Origin: Primorskyibacter sedentarius
Lineage (GTDB): Bacteria; Pseudomonadota; Alphaproteobacteria; Rhodobacterales; Rhodobacteraceae
Reading direction: 5' to 3'
DNA: 64,000 nucleotides
NCBI RefSeq assembly: GCF_004342065.1
Contig: NZ_SLZU01000004.1
Span: 62,001-126,000 of the forward strand
The translations under genes and the position numbers were made by a program. How positions within the stretch are numbered: position 1 is the stretch's first letter; the number at the start of each line of letters is the position of its first letter. Under the pieces are notes generated by a model. The model saw only the letters and a list, made by a program, of their open reading frames with translations, ran no database searches and was not told the origin of the DNA. Below, piece after piece: positions 37,000 through 44,567 of this stretch.

Positions 37000-37874
37000 T
37001 GACCAACCGCAAGGGTATCATCCTCGCAGGGGGATCCGGCACACGGCTCTACCCGATCACGATTGGCGTGTCGAAGCAGCTGATGCCGATCTACGACAAG
37101 CCGATGATCTACTACCCGCTGAGCGTATTGATGCTGGCAGGTATCCGCGAGATCGCGATGATCACCACGCCGCAGGATCAGGACCAGTTCAAGCGCGTGC
37201 TGGGCGATGGCAGCCAGTGGGGCATCAAGCTGACCTATGTGGTGCAGCCCGATCCGGGCGGGCTGGCGCAGGCCTATACGCTGACAGAGGATTTCCTCGA
37301 CGGCGCGCCGTCCTGCATGGTTCTGGGCGACAACATCTTCTTCGGCCACGGGTTGCCGGAACTTCTGGAAGAGGCGGATGCCAAGACCGAAGGCGGCACC
37401 GTTTTCGGCTATCACGTCGCAGATCCCGAACGTTACGGCGTGGTGGCGATGGACGATCAGGGCAATGTCACGGATATCATCGAAAAACCCGAAGTGCCGC
37501 CGTCGTCCTATGCGGTGACAGGGCTTTATTTCCTGGATGGCAAAGCGTCAGAACGCGCGCATCAGGTGAAGCCGTCCGAACGCGGTGAGGTGGAGATTAC
37601 CTCGCTGCTGGAGATGTACCTGCACGAGGGGTCCCTGTCGGTCAAACGCATGGGGCGCGGCTTTGCCTGGCTGGATACAGGGACTCACGGGTCGCTGCTG
37701 GATGCGGGCAACTTCGTGCGTACGTTGCAAAAGCGTCAGGGCATGCAGACTGGCTGTCTTGAGGAGATTGCCTTTGCCGCAGGCTGGATTGATGCAAAGG
37801 CGCTGGCAGAACATGCCGAGACTTTGAAAAAGAACGATTACGGGAAGTATCTGCGCAGCTTGCTGCACGAATAG
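36999..37874 (+). CDS. rfbA: Glucose-1-phosphate thymidylyltransferase
   Basis: This 291-residue nucleotidyltransferase starts with KGIILAGGSGTRLYPITIG and has GDNIFFGHGL and the sugar-binding YGVVAMD/EKPEVPPSSYAVTGLYF blocks. It makes dTDP-glucose from glucose-1-phosphate and dTTP, the entry step for the operon. The stop is three bases from the stop of the convergent glycosyltransferase gene. Confidence 0.96.
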   Translation: MTNRKGIILAGGSGTRLYPITIGVSKQLMPIYDKPMIYYPLSVLMLAGIREIAMITTPQDQDQFKRVLGDGSQWGIKLTYVVQPDPGGLAQAYTLTEDFLDGAPSCMVLGDNIFFGHGLPELLEEADAKTEGGTVFGYHVADPERYGVVAMDDQGNVTDIIEKPEVPPSSYAVTGLYFLDGKASERAHQVKPSERGEVEITSLLEMYLHEGSLSVKRMGRGFAWLDTGTHGSLLDAGNFVRTLQKRQGMQTGCLEEIAFAAGWIDAKALAEHAETLKKNDYGKYLRSLLHE

Positions 37875-37877
37875 GCC

Positions 37878-39002
37878 CTAGCCTTCGGCGCAGATAGTTT
37901 CGAACACCTCCAGAATCGCCGCCCGCCACACGGGCGGCGAAAATTTTTCCTCCCATCTGGCGTGGATTTCGCGGCCGATGGCTTCTCGCCTCGCGCGGAA
38001 CCGCAGAGTAACCCGGTCAATCCGCGCTGCGGCCTGACCCGGATAGAGCGTGTCGATCAGATGCATTTCGGGATGGTGACGGCTTAGCAGCGCGGTTCCA
38101 CCCACGGGCGTTGAAAAGATCGGCAGGCCGTATTCAAACGCCTCCAGCATACCAATCGACAATCCTTCATAGCGTGACGTCATCAGGTACCCATCCGCCT
38201 GCGCCAGAAGCGGGCGCACGTCATTGGTCGGCCCTGCGAAATTGACGCGAGACATGGCATCGTCAGACAGGACACGGGCGAAACGTTTTCGCAGGCTCGG
38301 CCCATCTGTGTTTATTCCGACCAGAGTCAGCCGAAAATCAGCAGCCAGATGCGCAAATAGCTTCGCGGCCGCGGCGAGGTTCTTTTGGCGTGCGTCGCGT
38401 GTCGTCATGACCAGATGCCGCGGCCCCTTGGGTGCCGGTGTCGGACGGAACCCTCCCAGATCGGAACAGTTCGGCACGATATGGCAAAGATGACGCGCAA
38501 GCAGGCGCGGCGGGAAGGCGGCCTGATCCTCTTCGGTCAGGAAGATCAGGTGATGCTGCGGTGTGGCGTTCAGGAAATGTCGCTCCAACCGGCGGAAAAA
38601 GGTTGCGGCTGCAGGGCGATGTCCCGGCCCGAATGGCACGCCGTGATAGGTGCAGATCAGGCGCAGCTTGGGACGTTTGCGGACAACCATCCTTGCGAGC
38701 GGCAGTGTAAGCCGGGCATGGGCCCAAATGATATCAGGTTGAATGGAGGCCACGGCGCGATCAAGCTGGTTGGCCGCCGCCCGGATGCGTGCAGGTTTCA
38801 ATGACGACGCCAGGCCCTGTATTTCAAGATGCTGTCGCCCCGGCTCTGCCGCAAATCCGTAGCCGCCGGAATCCGCGTCCGACGCAATGACGACCTCTGC
38901 CCGGTCAGTCAGAGCGTTGGCGAGTTGGTGGATATGGCGTGGCACGCCGGAACGCCCACCATCGCCCCCCAGCAGCAGTATCTTTGGTCGCGAGGGCAGC
39001 AT
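37878..39002 (-). CDS. Glycosyltransferase family 4
   Basis: The product has 374 residues from the ATG at 39002, right after the stop of the GT2 gene (TGAAATG). The GT-B fold is evident: the N-terminal LLLGGDGGRSGVPRHIHQLANAL acceptor domain and the C-terminal donor domain with YLMTSRYEGLSIGMLEAFEYGLPI, whose E-x7-E-like spacing is typical of GT4. It adds one sugar, donor unknown, to a lipid-linked or growing surface glycan in the cytoplasm. Confidence 0.88.
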   Translation of the reverse strand: MLPSRPKILLLGGDGGRSGVPRHIHQLANALTDRAEVVIASDADSGGYGFAAEPGRQHLEIQGLASSLKPARIRAAANQLDRAVASIQPDIIWAHARLTLPLARMVVRKRPKLRLICTYHGVPFGPGHRPAAATFFRRLERHFLNATPQHHLIFLTEEDQAAFPPRLLARHLCHIVPNCSDLGGFRPTPAPKGPRHLVMTTRDARQKNLAAAAKLFAHLAADFRLTLVGINTDGPSLRKRFARVLSDDAMSRVNFAGPTNDVRPLLAQADGYLMTSRYEGLSIGMLEAFEYGLPIFSTPVGGTALLSRHHPEMHLIDTLYPGQAAARIDRVTLRFRARREAIGREIHARWEEKFSPPVWRAAILEVFETICAEG

Positions 39003-39003
39003 T

Positions 39004-40005
39004 TCAGACCCGCCCCAGAATCGCGGCGCACCAAAGCATGAACGTCCCCGCACGGCCTTGTCTGTAGACACCAAGCTGCCGCAATCGCCGCAGACGGTCC
39101 AGAGGCGCGGCCCGTCGCGCCGCGATGAAATCTGCCAGCAGTGCCCGGTTTTCCGGGGTCAGCCGATGGGCAGAGCGCTGCAAGGCGTCGGCGTGCTTTT
39201 GGGTCGTGCGGCCATAACTGCCCGAAAGAACCCGAAAGGGCCTGCGAAGAAGAGCGCCCAATCCGTGATGGCCCGATCCGACGGCGTTTCGGGCGTGCTG
39301 GCGATACTTCACGGTTGGCACGTCATCCAGCAGGATTGCACCGCCCGCTCCGCTGATAAGCTGGTAAATCCACCAATCATGATAGGGCGGCTCCCCCGCT
39401 TCGCTGCGCGCCGATTGCACCAGTTCGATTGCGGCCCTGTTGAGCACCATGCAATTGCCGCCCGCAACGTTCTGTACCAAGGCATGTCGAAACCCCGGCG
39501 CGCGATCAGGCATGGGGGCCGCATGGCAGGAGCTGAGATCATCGTTGCAGATCAAGGCGCGGGCGCAGAACAGCGCTGGCTGCCCGTGGGGCAGGCAGGC
39601 CAACCCATGGGCTGCGCGTTCCAGCTTCTGCGGGAGCCAGACATCATCCTGATCGCTAAGCGCAGCATATTCGGCATCTTGCGGCAGGGCGGCAAGCAGT
39701 GTCAGAAAATTCTCTGTGGCGCCCTTGCAGGGGCCTTCAAACACGGTCAGCTCTTGGTTGTCGGCATATTCTTGCAAGATCTCGCAGGTGCCATCCGTCG
39801 ATCCATCGTCGCTCGCAAGGAACCAGCGGGGCCGCACCGTTTGTCCGAGAATGCTGTCAATCTGCGCGCGCAAAGTTCCGGCGCCGTCATGGGTTGCCAT
39901 GAGCACCGAAATGGATGGAAGTTGCGGGGCCTTTATCATCGGCCCGACATATACCTGCTTTTGCCTCCGATCCATACGAATCTGTGTCTGAAACAGGCGT
40001 TGCAC
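39004..40005 (-). CDS. Glycosyltransferase family 2
   Basis: The protein has up to 333 residues from a GTG at 40005; Met11 (39975) and Met23 (39939) are alternatives, and none has a strong ribosome site. Homology begins with ISVLMATHDGAGTLRAQIDSILGQ, close to Met23. GT-A motifs are SDDGSTDGT and the metal-binding SDQDDVWLP. It resembles rhamnosyl- or related transferases of O-antigen and capsule clusters, which would use the dTDP-rhamnose made next door. Ends one base before the GT4 gene. Confidence 0.88.
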   Translation of the reverse strand: MQRLFQTQIRMDRRQKQVYVGPMIKAPQLPSISVLMATHDGAGTLRAQIDSILGQTVRPRWFLASDDGSTDGTCEILQEYADNQELTVFEGPCKGATENFLTLLAALPQDAEYAALSDQDDVWLPQKLERAAHGLACLPHGQPALFCARALICNDDLSSCHAAPMPDRAPGFRHALVQNVAGGNCMVLNRAAIELVQSARSEAGEPPYHDWWIYQLISGAGGAILLDDVPTVKYRQHARNAVGSGHHGLGALLRRPFRVLSGSYGRTTQKHADALQRSAHRLTPENRALLADFIAARRAAPLDRLRRLRQLGVYRQGRAGTFMLWCAAILGRV

Positions 40006-40097
40006 CCGCTTCAGGGGGCTTGTTGCCAGCAGTCAGACTGTGGCCGATGGATGTTATCAGTGCGTGACCGGTCTGGCGGTGACAGGTCAGGCAAGCA

Positions 40098-40124
40098 GAA
40101 AAAGGCGCGGAGCCAGTCCGCGCC
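40098..40124 (-). terminator. Rho-independent terminator of the DUF2793 gene (minus strand)
   Basis: GGCGCGGA (40104-40111) and TCCGCGCC (40117-40124) form a perfect 8-base stem with a five-base loop. On the minus strand it is followed by a run of five T. It lies about 15 bases after the DUF2793 stop and isolates this gene from the glycosyltransferase genes. Confidence 0.9.
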
Positions 40125-40140
40125 CACTTCCGGGTATAAT

Positions 40141-41292
40141 CTAGACGGGTTGATTGTCGGACATCTTTCGCCAGTCGGTGCCATCGCTATACGCAGGCTG
40201 GGCACCGCCCGACGCGTCTGAAACGAACGCGATACCGCCTGCACCAACGCTGGATGCGGATGGAAGCGCCGCTTTCGCTGTCGGCTTAAGCCGCGCTATC
40301 CCGTCAATGTCCAGTTTTGCGACGCCGGGTGCCCGGCCGATCCCGACACGGCTGTTCTTGTCGATGTAGAGCGCATTGTTCATCGACGCGCTGCCGGGGA
40401 ACTCCATCACCAAAGGGCTGCCTTTCCAGACACCCGAAGCGTCATAGGCGGTGATGTTGAACTGCTCGAACCCCGCATGCACGAGGCAGGCATAGCGGCG
40501 CACCCCGCCAAAGCCCATCTGGATCGATGAGGCCACCGGGTTGGGGTGGCTGTTGTTCAGCGTCGCGGTCAGATAGCTGTGCTTGTCCGTGGAAGAAATC
40601 AGCCGGTCGGCGGCCAGATCTTCGTCAATGAAGACCGGTGTGGCGATCTGCGTAGCGGATCCGTCCGCGGCAATGGACATGGCATCGGTCCATGTCGTCC
40701 CATCGGCACTGACCTTGATGGCAAAGCTGTCGCTTCCGGTTGTGCCCATCTCGGCCCGCCCGCCCCAATTGGTCTGGAACAGAAGGCTGGCCGTATCTGC
40801 CGCCGCCGCTTTGTTGATCTTCAACTGATGCCCATCACCGGCATGGTTCAGCAGCGTTGCGTCCGACGACACCGCAAGCCGGTTGATGTCATCGGCGGCA
40901 GTGGCAATGCCCAACTGCGGCACGTTCTGGATTGGCTGCCCGGCGTAAAGGCCCAGCTGTGTCCAGTCGCTGCCATCATAGGCGCACAGGATGTCTTCAT
41001 CACGCACCTGCACGACCCAGCCTTCTTCCGGTGCGAAAAAGCTCCAGCCCGTGCCCTCCTCGAACACAGCGATGTCGCCCGAACGCCCGGCCCACGCCCC
41101 GGAGGCCGAAGGCCCGACGACATGGCGTTCGCCATGGTCGGGGTTGGCTGGTGGATCGCCCACGCTGCGGCTACCCACGGTTGGCTGAACAAGAGCGTCC
41201 AACACCCTCAGCGCCTCGTTATGGGTGACGTGCTTTTGCGCCTGCGCGGGCGCGATATACGGTAGTGAAAGAACAGCCGAGACCTCAGACAT
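40141..41292 (-). CDS. DUF2793 protein, phage/GTA spike-like
   Basis: The product has 383 residues; the ATG at 41292 follows GGGGAA. The N-terminus SLPYIAPAQAQKHVTHNEAL is the hallmark of DUF2793. The middle is Ser/Thr/Asn-rich beta-type sequence. The C-terminus, from KNSRVGIGRAPGVAKLDIDG to AYSDGTDWRKM, is the ending typical of tail-fibre proteins. DUF2793 proteins in rhodobacteria are phage-like, and I recall the family among gene-transfer-agent head spikes, which bind capsule. It stands alone, with its own terminator, immediately next to the capsule-exporter genes. No other phage gene is visible here. Confidence 0.8.
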   Translation of the reverse strand: MSEVSAVLSLPYIAPAQAQKHVTHNEALRVLDALVQPTVGSRSVGDPPANPDHGERHVVGPSASGAWAGRSGDIAVFEEGTGWSFFAPEEGWVVQVRDEDILCAYDGSDWTQLGLYAGQPIQNVPQLGIATAADDINRLAVSSDATLLNHAGDGHQLKINKAAAADTASLLFQTNWGGRAEMGTTGSDSFAIKVSADGTTWTDAMSIAADGSATQIATPVFIDEDLAADRLISSTDKHSYLTATLNNSHPNPVASSIQMGFGGVRRYACLVHAGFEQFNITAYDASGVWKGSPLVMEFPGSASMNNALYIDKNSRVGIGRAPGVAKLDIDGIARLKPTAKAALPSASSVGAGGIAFVSDASGGAQPAYSDGTDWRKMSDNQPV

Positions 41293-41381
41293 GGATAATT
41301 CCCCGTTAACGATATTGACGGGAAAGCTGTCATGGCGGGGTTACGGTTCACTGATCAGACAGTGCGCTGCCTGTTGCGCGG

Positions 41382-42062
41382 CTATTTTCGCATCCAGGGG
41401 GGCCGGTTGCCACGCATCGTATGTTCGTGATGTGCGATCGCGCGCTCGATCCGGGAATAGTATTTCAAACGGCCATTCTCAAGTACTGCACCGCTCTTGC
41501 ACATGCGTTTGAGCAATTGCATGGAATGCGACACGATGATCGCGCCGCTGCGCTCCAGCCTGGCGTCCAGGATTGCCTCGCTTTTGCTGCGAAATGCCGC
41601 GTCACCGACCGAGGTGACCTCATCGATAAGATACGTGTCGAACTGGATGGCCATGGAGAAACCAAAGGCCAGTCGGGACCGCATGCCAGAAGAGTAGGTG
41701 CGCACCGGTAGGTTGAAATGAGCCCCCAGCTCGGAAAAATCCCTGACGAATTCGCACATCTCATCGGTATCGGCGCCGTAGATGCGGGCGACGAACCTGC
41801 AATTCTGCGCCCCGGTCAGATCCGGGTGAAAGCTGCCTGCGAACCCCACTGGCCACGAAACCGTGCCCGTCGAAAGCACCTCGCCAGCGTCGGGATCCAT
41901 CGTGCCGGCGATCATCCGCAATAGGCTCGACTTTCCCGCCCCGTTCCGGCCGACCAGTCCCACACATTCGCCTGTTGGAAAGGTAAAATTTATGTCGCGC
42001 GCAACGTGTTTGGTAACACCGTTGACCGTGTAGCTTTTGTTGAGGTTCCGGAGGACAATCAT
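41382..42062 (-). CDS. kpsT: Capsule polysaccharide ABC exporter ATPase (KpsT/CtrD type)
   Basis: The product has 226 residues. Walker A is GLVGRNGAGKSS, the signature is the degenerate TYSSGMRSRLAF of capsule exporters, and Walker B is TYLIDEVTSVGD. This subfamily lacks a carbohydrate-binding extension. It drives export of a finished polysaccharide through KpsM. Six bases downstream of kpsE on the same strand; kpsM is divergent just beyond. Confidence 0.92.
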   Translation of the reverse strand: MIVLRNLNKSYTVNGVTKHVARDINFTFPTGECVGLVGRNGAGKSSLLRMIAGTMDPDAGEVLSTGTVSWPVGFAGSFHPDLTGAQNCRFVARIYGADTDEMCEFVRDFSELGAHFNLPVRTYSSGMRSRLAFGFSMAIQFDTYLIDEVTSVGDAAFRSKSEAILDARLERSGAIIVSHSMQLLKRMCKSGAVLENGRLKYYSRIERAIAHHEHTMRGNRPPWMRK

Positions 42063-42068
42063 TGCGGC

Positions 42069-43631
42069 TCAGCGCCTGTCGCGCACGCTGTAGTAGATCA
42101 GCACGACAATGGCCCAGGTCAGCAGGGCGAAAACGCTGGTCAGAAGGGTCAGCAACCATCGCTGGGGATAGCCAGAGCTTTCTGCGAGCGTCGGTCGGGT
42201 ATATGCGGCGAGATACCGGCTTTGACGCCGCGCTTCTGCCTGGGCTGCGTCGAAGGCAGAGAGAGCCGACACATAGGCGTTTTCGGCAAATTCGCGATCC
42301 ACGACCAGCCGTTCATACTCTCCGACCAGGGTGGAGTAGTCCTGCCCCCCGGATGCAGCACCCGCCCCGACACCAAACTTGGTGCGTTCTTTCTCGATCA
42401 ACTGTTCGATCACCGCGATCCGACGCTCGCTCTGTTCGATCCTGGGGTCGGCAGCGCGCGTGGTTTCGCGCAGCAGGTTCATCTCGATGATGGCCTCGGC
42501 GAGCTGTGCTTCCAGCGAATTGAGCAGCCCCATCTGGCCCTGAATGTCCGCAGAGGGGTCGACCAACTGCGTCTCGGACCGGAAGCCGGTCAGCGCCTGA
42601 CGCGCTACCTTCAGCCGCTCTACCGCCTTTTCCAGTTCTTCCCCGGCGTAGCGCGTGGCGTCTTCGCGTGCGATCGCGGACAGTTCGTTGATCATGGCCG
42701 AGGATTCCGCAAAGATTTCCCTCGCGATCATCTGCGCGTCCTGCGGGTCAAATGCGTGAACACGCAACTCGATCAGGCCAGTGCCGCTATCATAGAAAAT
42801 GCGGACCATCCGTTTCCAGTAGTCCAGAAGATCCTCGATCGATCCGGTTTCATCGAAGGCGAAGATCGGGTCAAAATCGGGTTTGGAGTAGATCGAGCGC
42901 AGGTCCAGCTTTTCGTCGATCCGTTGAACAAGGTCCTGGCTCTGGATGAATTCGTAGAGGATATCCGTATCGGACGAACTTGTGCCCGAAAGGCTGCTCA
43001 ACCCCGAGATCAGATCGAGCGAAGAGTTCACATCTTCCGACCTTACGGAGAAACCGACTGTCGATGTGTACTGATCTTCGGCTATTGCAAAAAGATAATA
43101 GGCGGCAAGCATCAGCGGTGTTACGACCATCAGGAAAAACGCCACGATCAGGCCCAGATGCCGTTTCTTGACCGATGCGTCGGCAACTGTTGGCGGCGCG
43201 GCAATCACGCCGGCCTTGTCAGATTTCTTCTTGGTCGATTTTTTGGTGGCTTTGGGTTTCTCGGACGTTTCTTCAGTCTCACTGTCCGGCGTAGTGGTGC
43301 TGCTTTCTTCCGCTCTGGCATCTGACTGCGACTTAGCGGCCCGGATGGCTGCTTTCCGCCTCTTCAACTTGGCCGCATTTGTAGGGCGGCCCTTCGCGGG
43401 CTGCGGTCCGTCGGGCTTGGCCACGTCTGACGAACGGACCGCTTGCAGCGCCGGGTCTGCGCTTTGCGGGGCGTTTGGCAGAGTTGCTTCGGGAGCGTCG
43501 CTCGGAGCCGCTGCGGATTGTGAAGACGTCTTGGAAATGGTCAACTCGCTCGATACTGGTTGCCCGTGACTGGGTAGCCCGGATTGATTTACACCTTCAC
43601 ACGCCGGTTGCAATACGGCAAACGATAACAT
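42069..43631 (-). CDS. kpsE: Capsule export inner-membrane protein (KpsE/CtrB type) with long cytoplasmic N-terminus
   Basis: The protein has up to 520 residues; the start at 43631 has no good ribosome site and a later start is possible. A 158-residue hydrophilic N-terminal region is rich in Ala, Pro, Ser and Lys (for example KKSTKKKSDKAG). Then come membrane segment 1 (about 159-183), a large periplasmic coiled-coil part and membrane segment 2 at the C-terminus (RWLLTLLTSVFALLTWAIVV). This is the polysaccharide co-polymerase/adaptor that links the ABC exporter to the outer membrane. The N-terminal extension is longer than in E. coli KpsE. Confidence 0.87.
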   Translation of the reverse strand: MLSFAVLQPACEGVNQSGLPSHGQPVSSELTISKTSSQSAAAPSDAPEATLPNAPQSADPALQAVRSSDVAKPDGPQPAKGRPTNAAKLKRRKAAIRAAKSQSDARAEESSTTTPDSETEETSEKPKATKKSTKKKSDKAGVIAAPPTVADASVKKRHLGLIVAFFLMVVTPLMLAAYYLFAIAEDQYTSTVGFSVRSEDVNSSLDLISGLSSLSGTSSSDTDILYEFIQSQDLVQRIDEKLDLRSIYSKPDFDPIFAFDETGSIEDLLDYWKRMVRIFYDSGTGLIELRVHAFDPQDAQMIAREIFAESSAMINELSAIAREDATRYAGEELEKAVERLKVARQALTGFRSETQLVDPSADIQGQMGLLNSLEAQLAEAIIEMNLLRETTRAADPRIEQSERRIAVIEQLIEKERTKFGVGAGAASGGQDYSTLVGEYERLVVDREFAENAYVSALSAFDAAQAEARRQSRYLAAYTRPTLAESSGYPQRWLLTLLTSVFALLTWAIVVLIYYSVRDRR

Positions 43632-43655
43632 GGTAGTGCCCAGGCAGGGAACACA

Positions 43656-44486
43656 ATGTGTGCCCGGGGAGAGGATGCAGAAGCGATGGCAAGCAAGTTA
43701 CTGGCTCGAAGGTCCCGCAAGTTTCCCGGCACAAGGGCCATCACGGCGCTGTTGCTTCGCGAGATGTCCACCACCTACGGAAAGTCACCGGGTGGATACA
43801 TCTGGGCGGTATTGGAACCGGTGGCCGCCGTGTCCCTGCTGTCGATCGTGTTTTCCTTTGCCTTCCGCAAGCCACCCATCGGCAATGATTTTGCACTGTT
43901 CTACGGTACGGGCTTCATGCCCTTCGTGCTCTATAACGACGTGGCGCGTAAAATAGGCCTTTCGATCCGGTTCTCCAAACAACTACTCGCCTATCCGAGC
44001 GTGAACTTCGTCGACGCGATACTCAGCCGTTTCATTCTGAATTACCTGACACAGGCAATGGTCGCGTTTGTTTTCATGACCGGGTTGATCGTGCTCGTAG
44101 ACGCCAATGTGATCCTCGACTGGGGGGCCATAGCTCAGGCCATGAGTATGGCCGCTGCCTTGGCGTTGGGGCTGGGTGTCATGAACTGCTTTTTGATCCA
44201 TATGTATCCGGTCTGGGATCAAATCTGGACAATCATAAACCGGCCGGCGTTCATTCTGTCGGGCGTGCTGTTCGTCATCGATGACATATCCGAGCCATAC
44301 CGTTCGATCCTGCTCTACAATCCGATCGCACATATCGTCATGCAATTCCGCGCGGGCTTCTTCGTGACCTATGACGCGGTCCACGTGTCGCAGACATATG
44401 TGTATACGATATCGATCATCTGCATGTTTTTTGGGCTGCTGTTGTTGTCTCGGTACAACCGTTACATCCTGAATGAAGCCCCCTGA
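43656..44486 (+). CDS. kpsM: Capsule polysaccharide ABC exporter permease (KpsM type)
   Basis: The product has 276 residues from the ATG at 43656 (AGGGA upstream), or 266 from Met11 at 43686. ABC-2 permease features are the cytoplasmic amphipathic start FPGTRAITALLLREMSTTYGKSPGGYIW and six hydrophobic segments. It pairs with KpsT to move the polysaccharide across the inner membrane. It is divergent from kpsE-kpsT, with a very short gap of about 24 bases between start codons, so the two promoters overlap. No KpsD outer-membrane channel is present in the window. Confidence 0.92.
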   Translation: MCARGEDAEAMASKLLARRSRKFPGTRAITALLLREMSTTYGKSPGGYIWAVLEPVAAVSLLSIVFSFAFRKPPIGNDFALFYGTGFMPFVLYNDVARKIGLSIRFSKQLLAYPSVNFVDAILSRFILNYLTQAMVAFVFMTGLIVLVDANVILDWGAIAQAMSMAAALALGLGVMNCFLIHMYPVWDQIWTIINRPAFILSGVLFVIDDISEPYRSILLYNPIAHIVMQFRAGFFVTYDAVHVSQTYVYTISIICMFFGLLLLSRYNRYILNEAP

Positions 44487-44567
44487 TGGATCTGCGTCTA
44501 TATTCCCATTTGCAGGGGCAAGGGCTGGTTGATAAGGGGGGCGTGAACGCCTCAGTCGGGACCAAGT

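Noticed and set aside
40141-41292. Prophage
   Set aside because: A single spike-like gene with its own terminator and no integrase, capsid, portal or terminase in the window.
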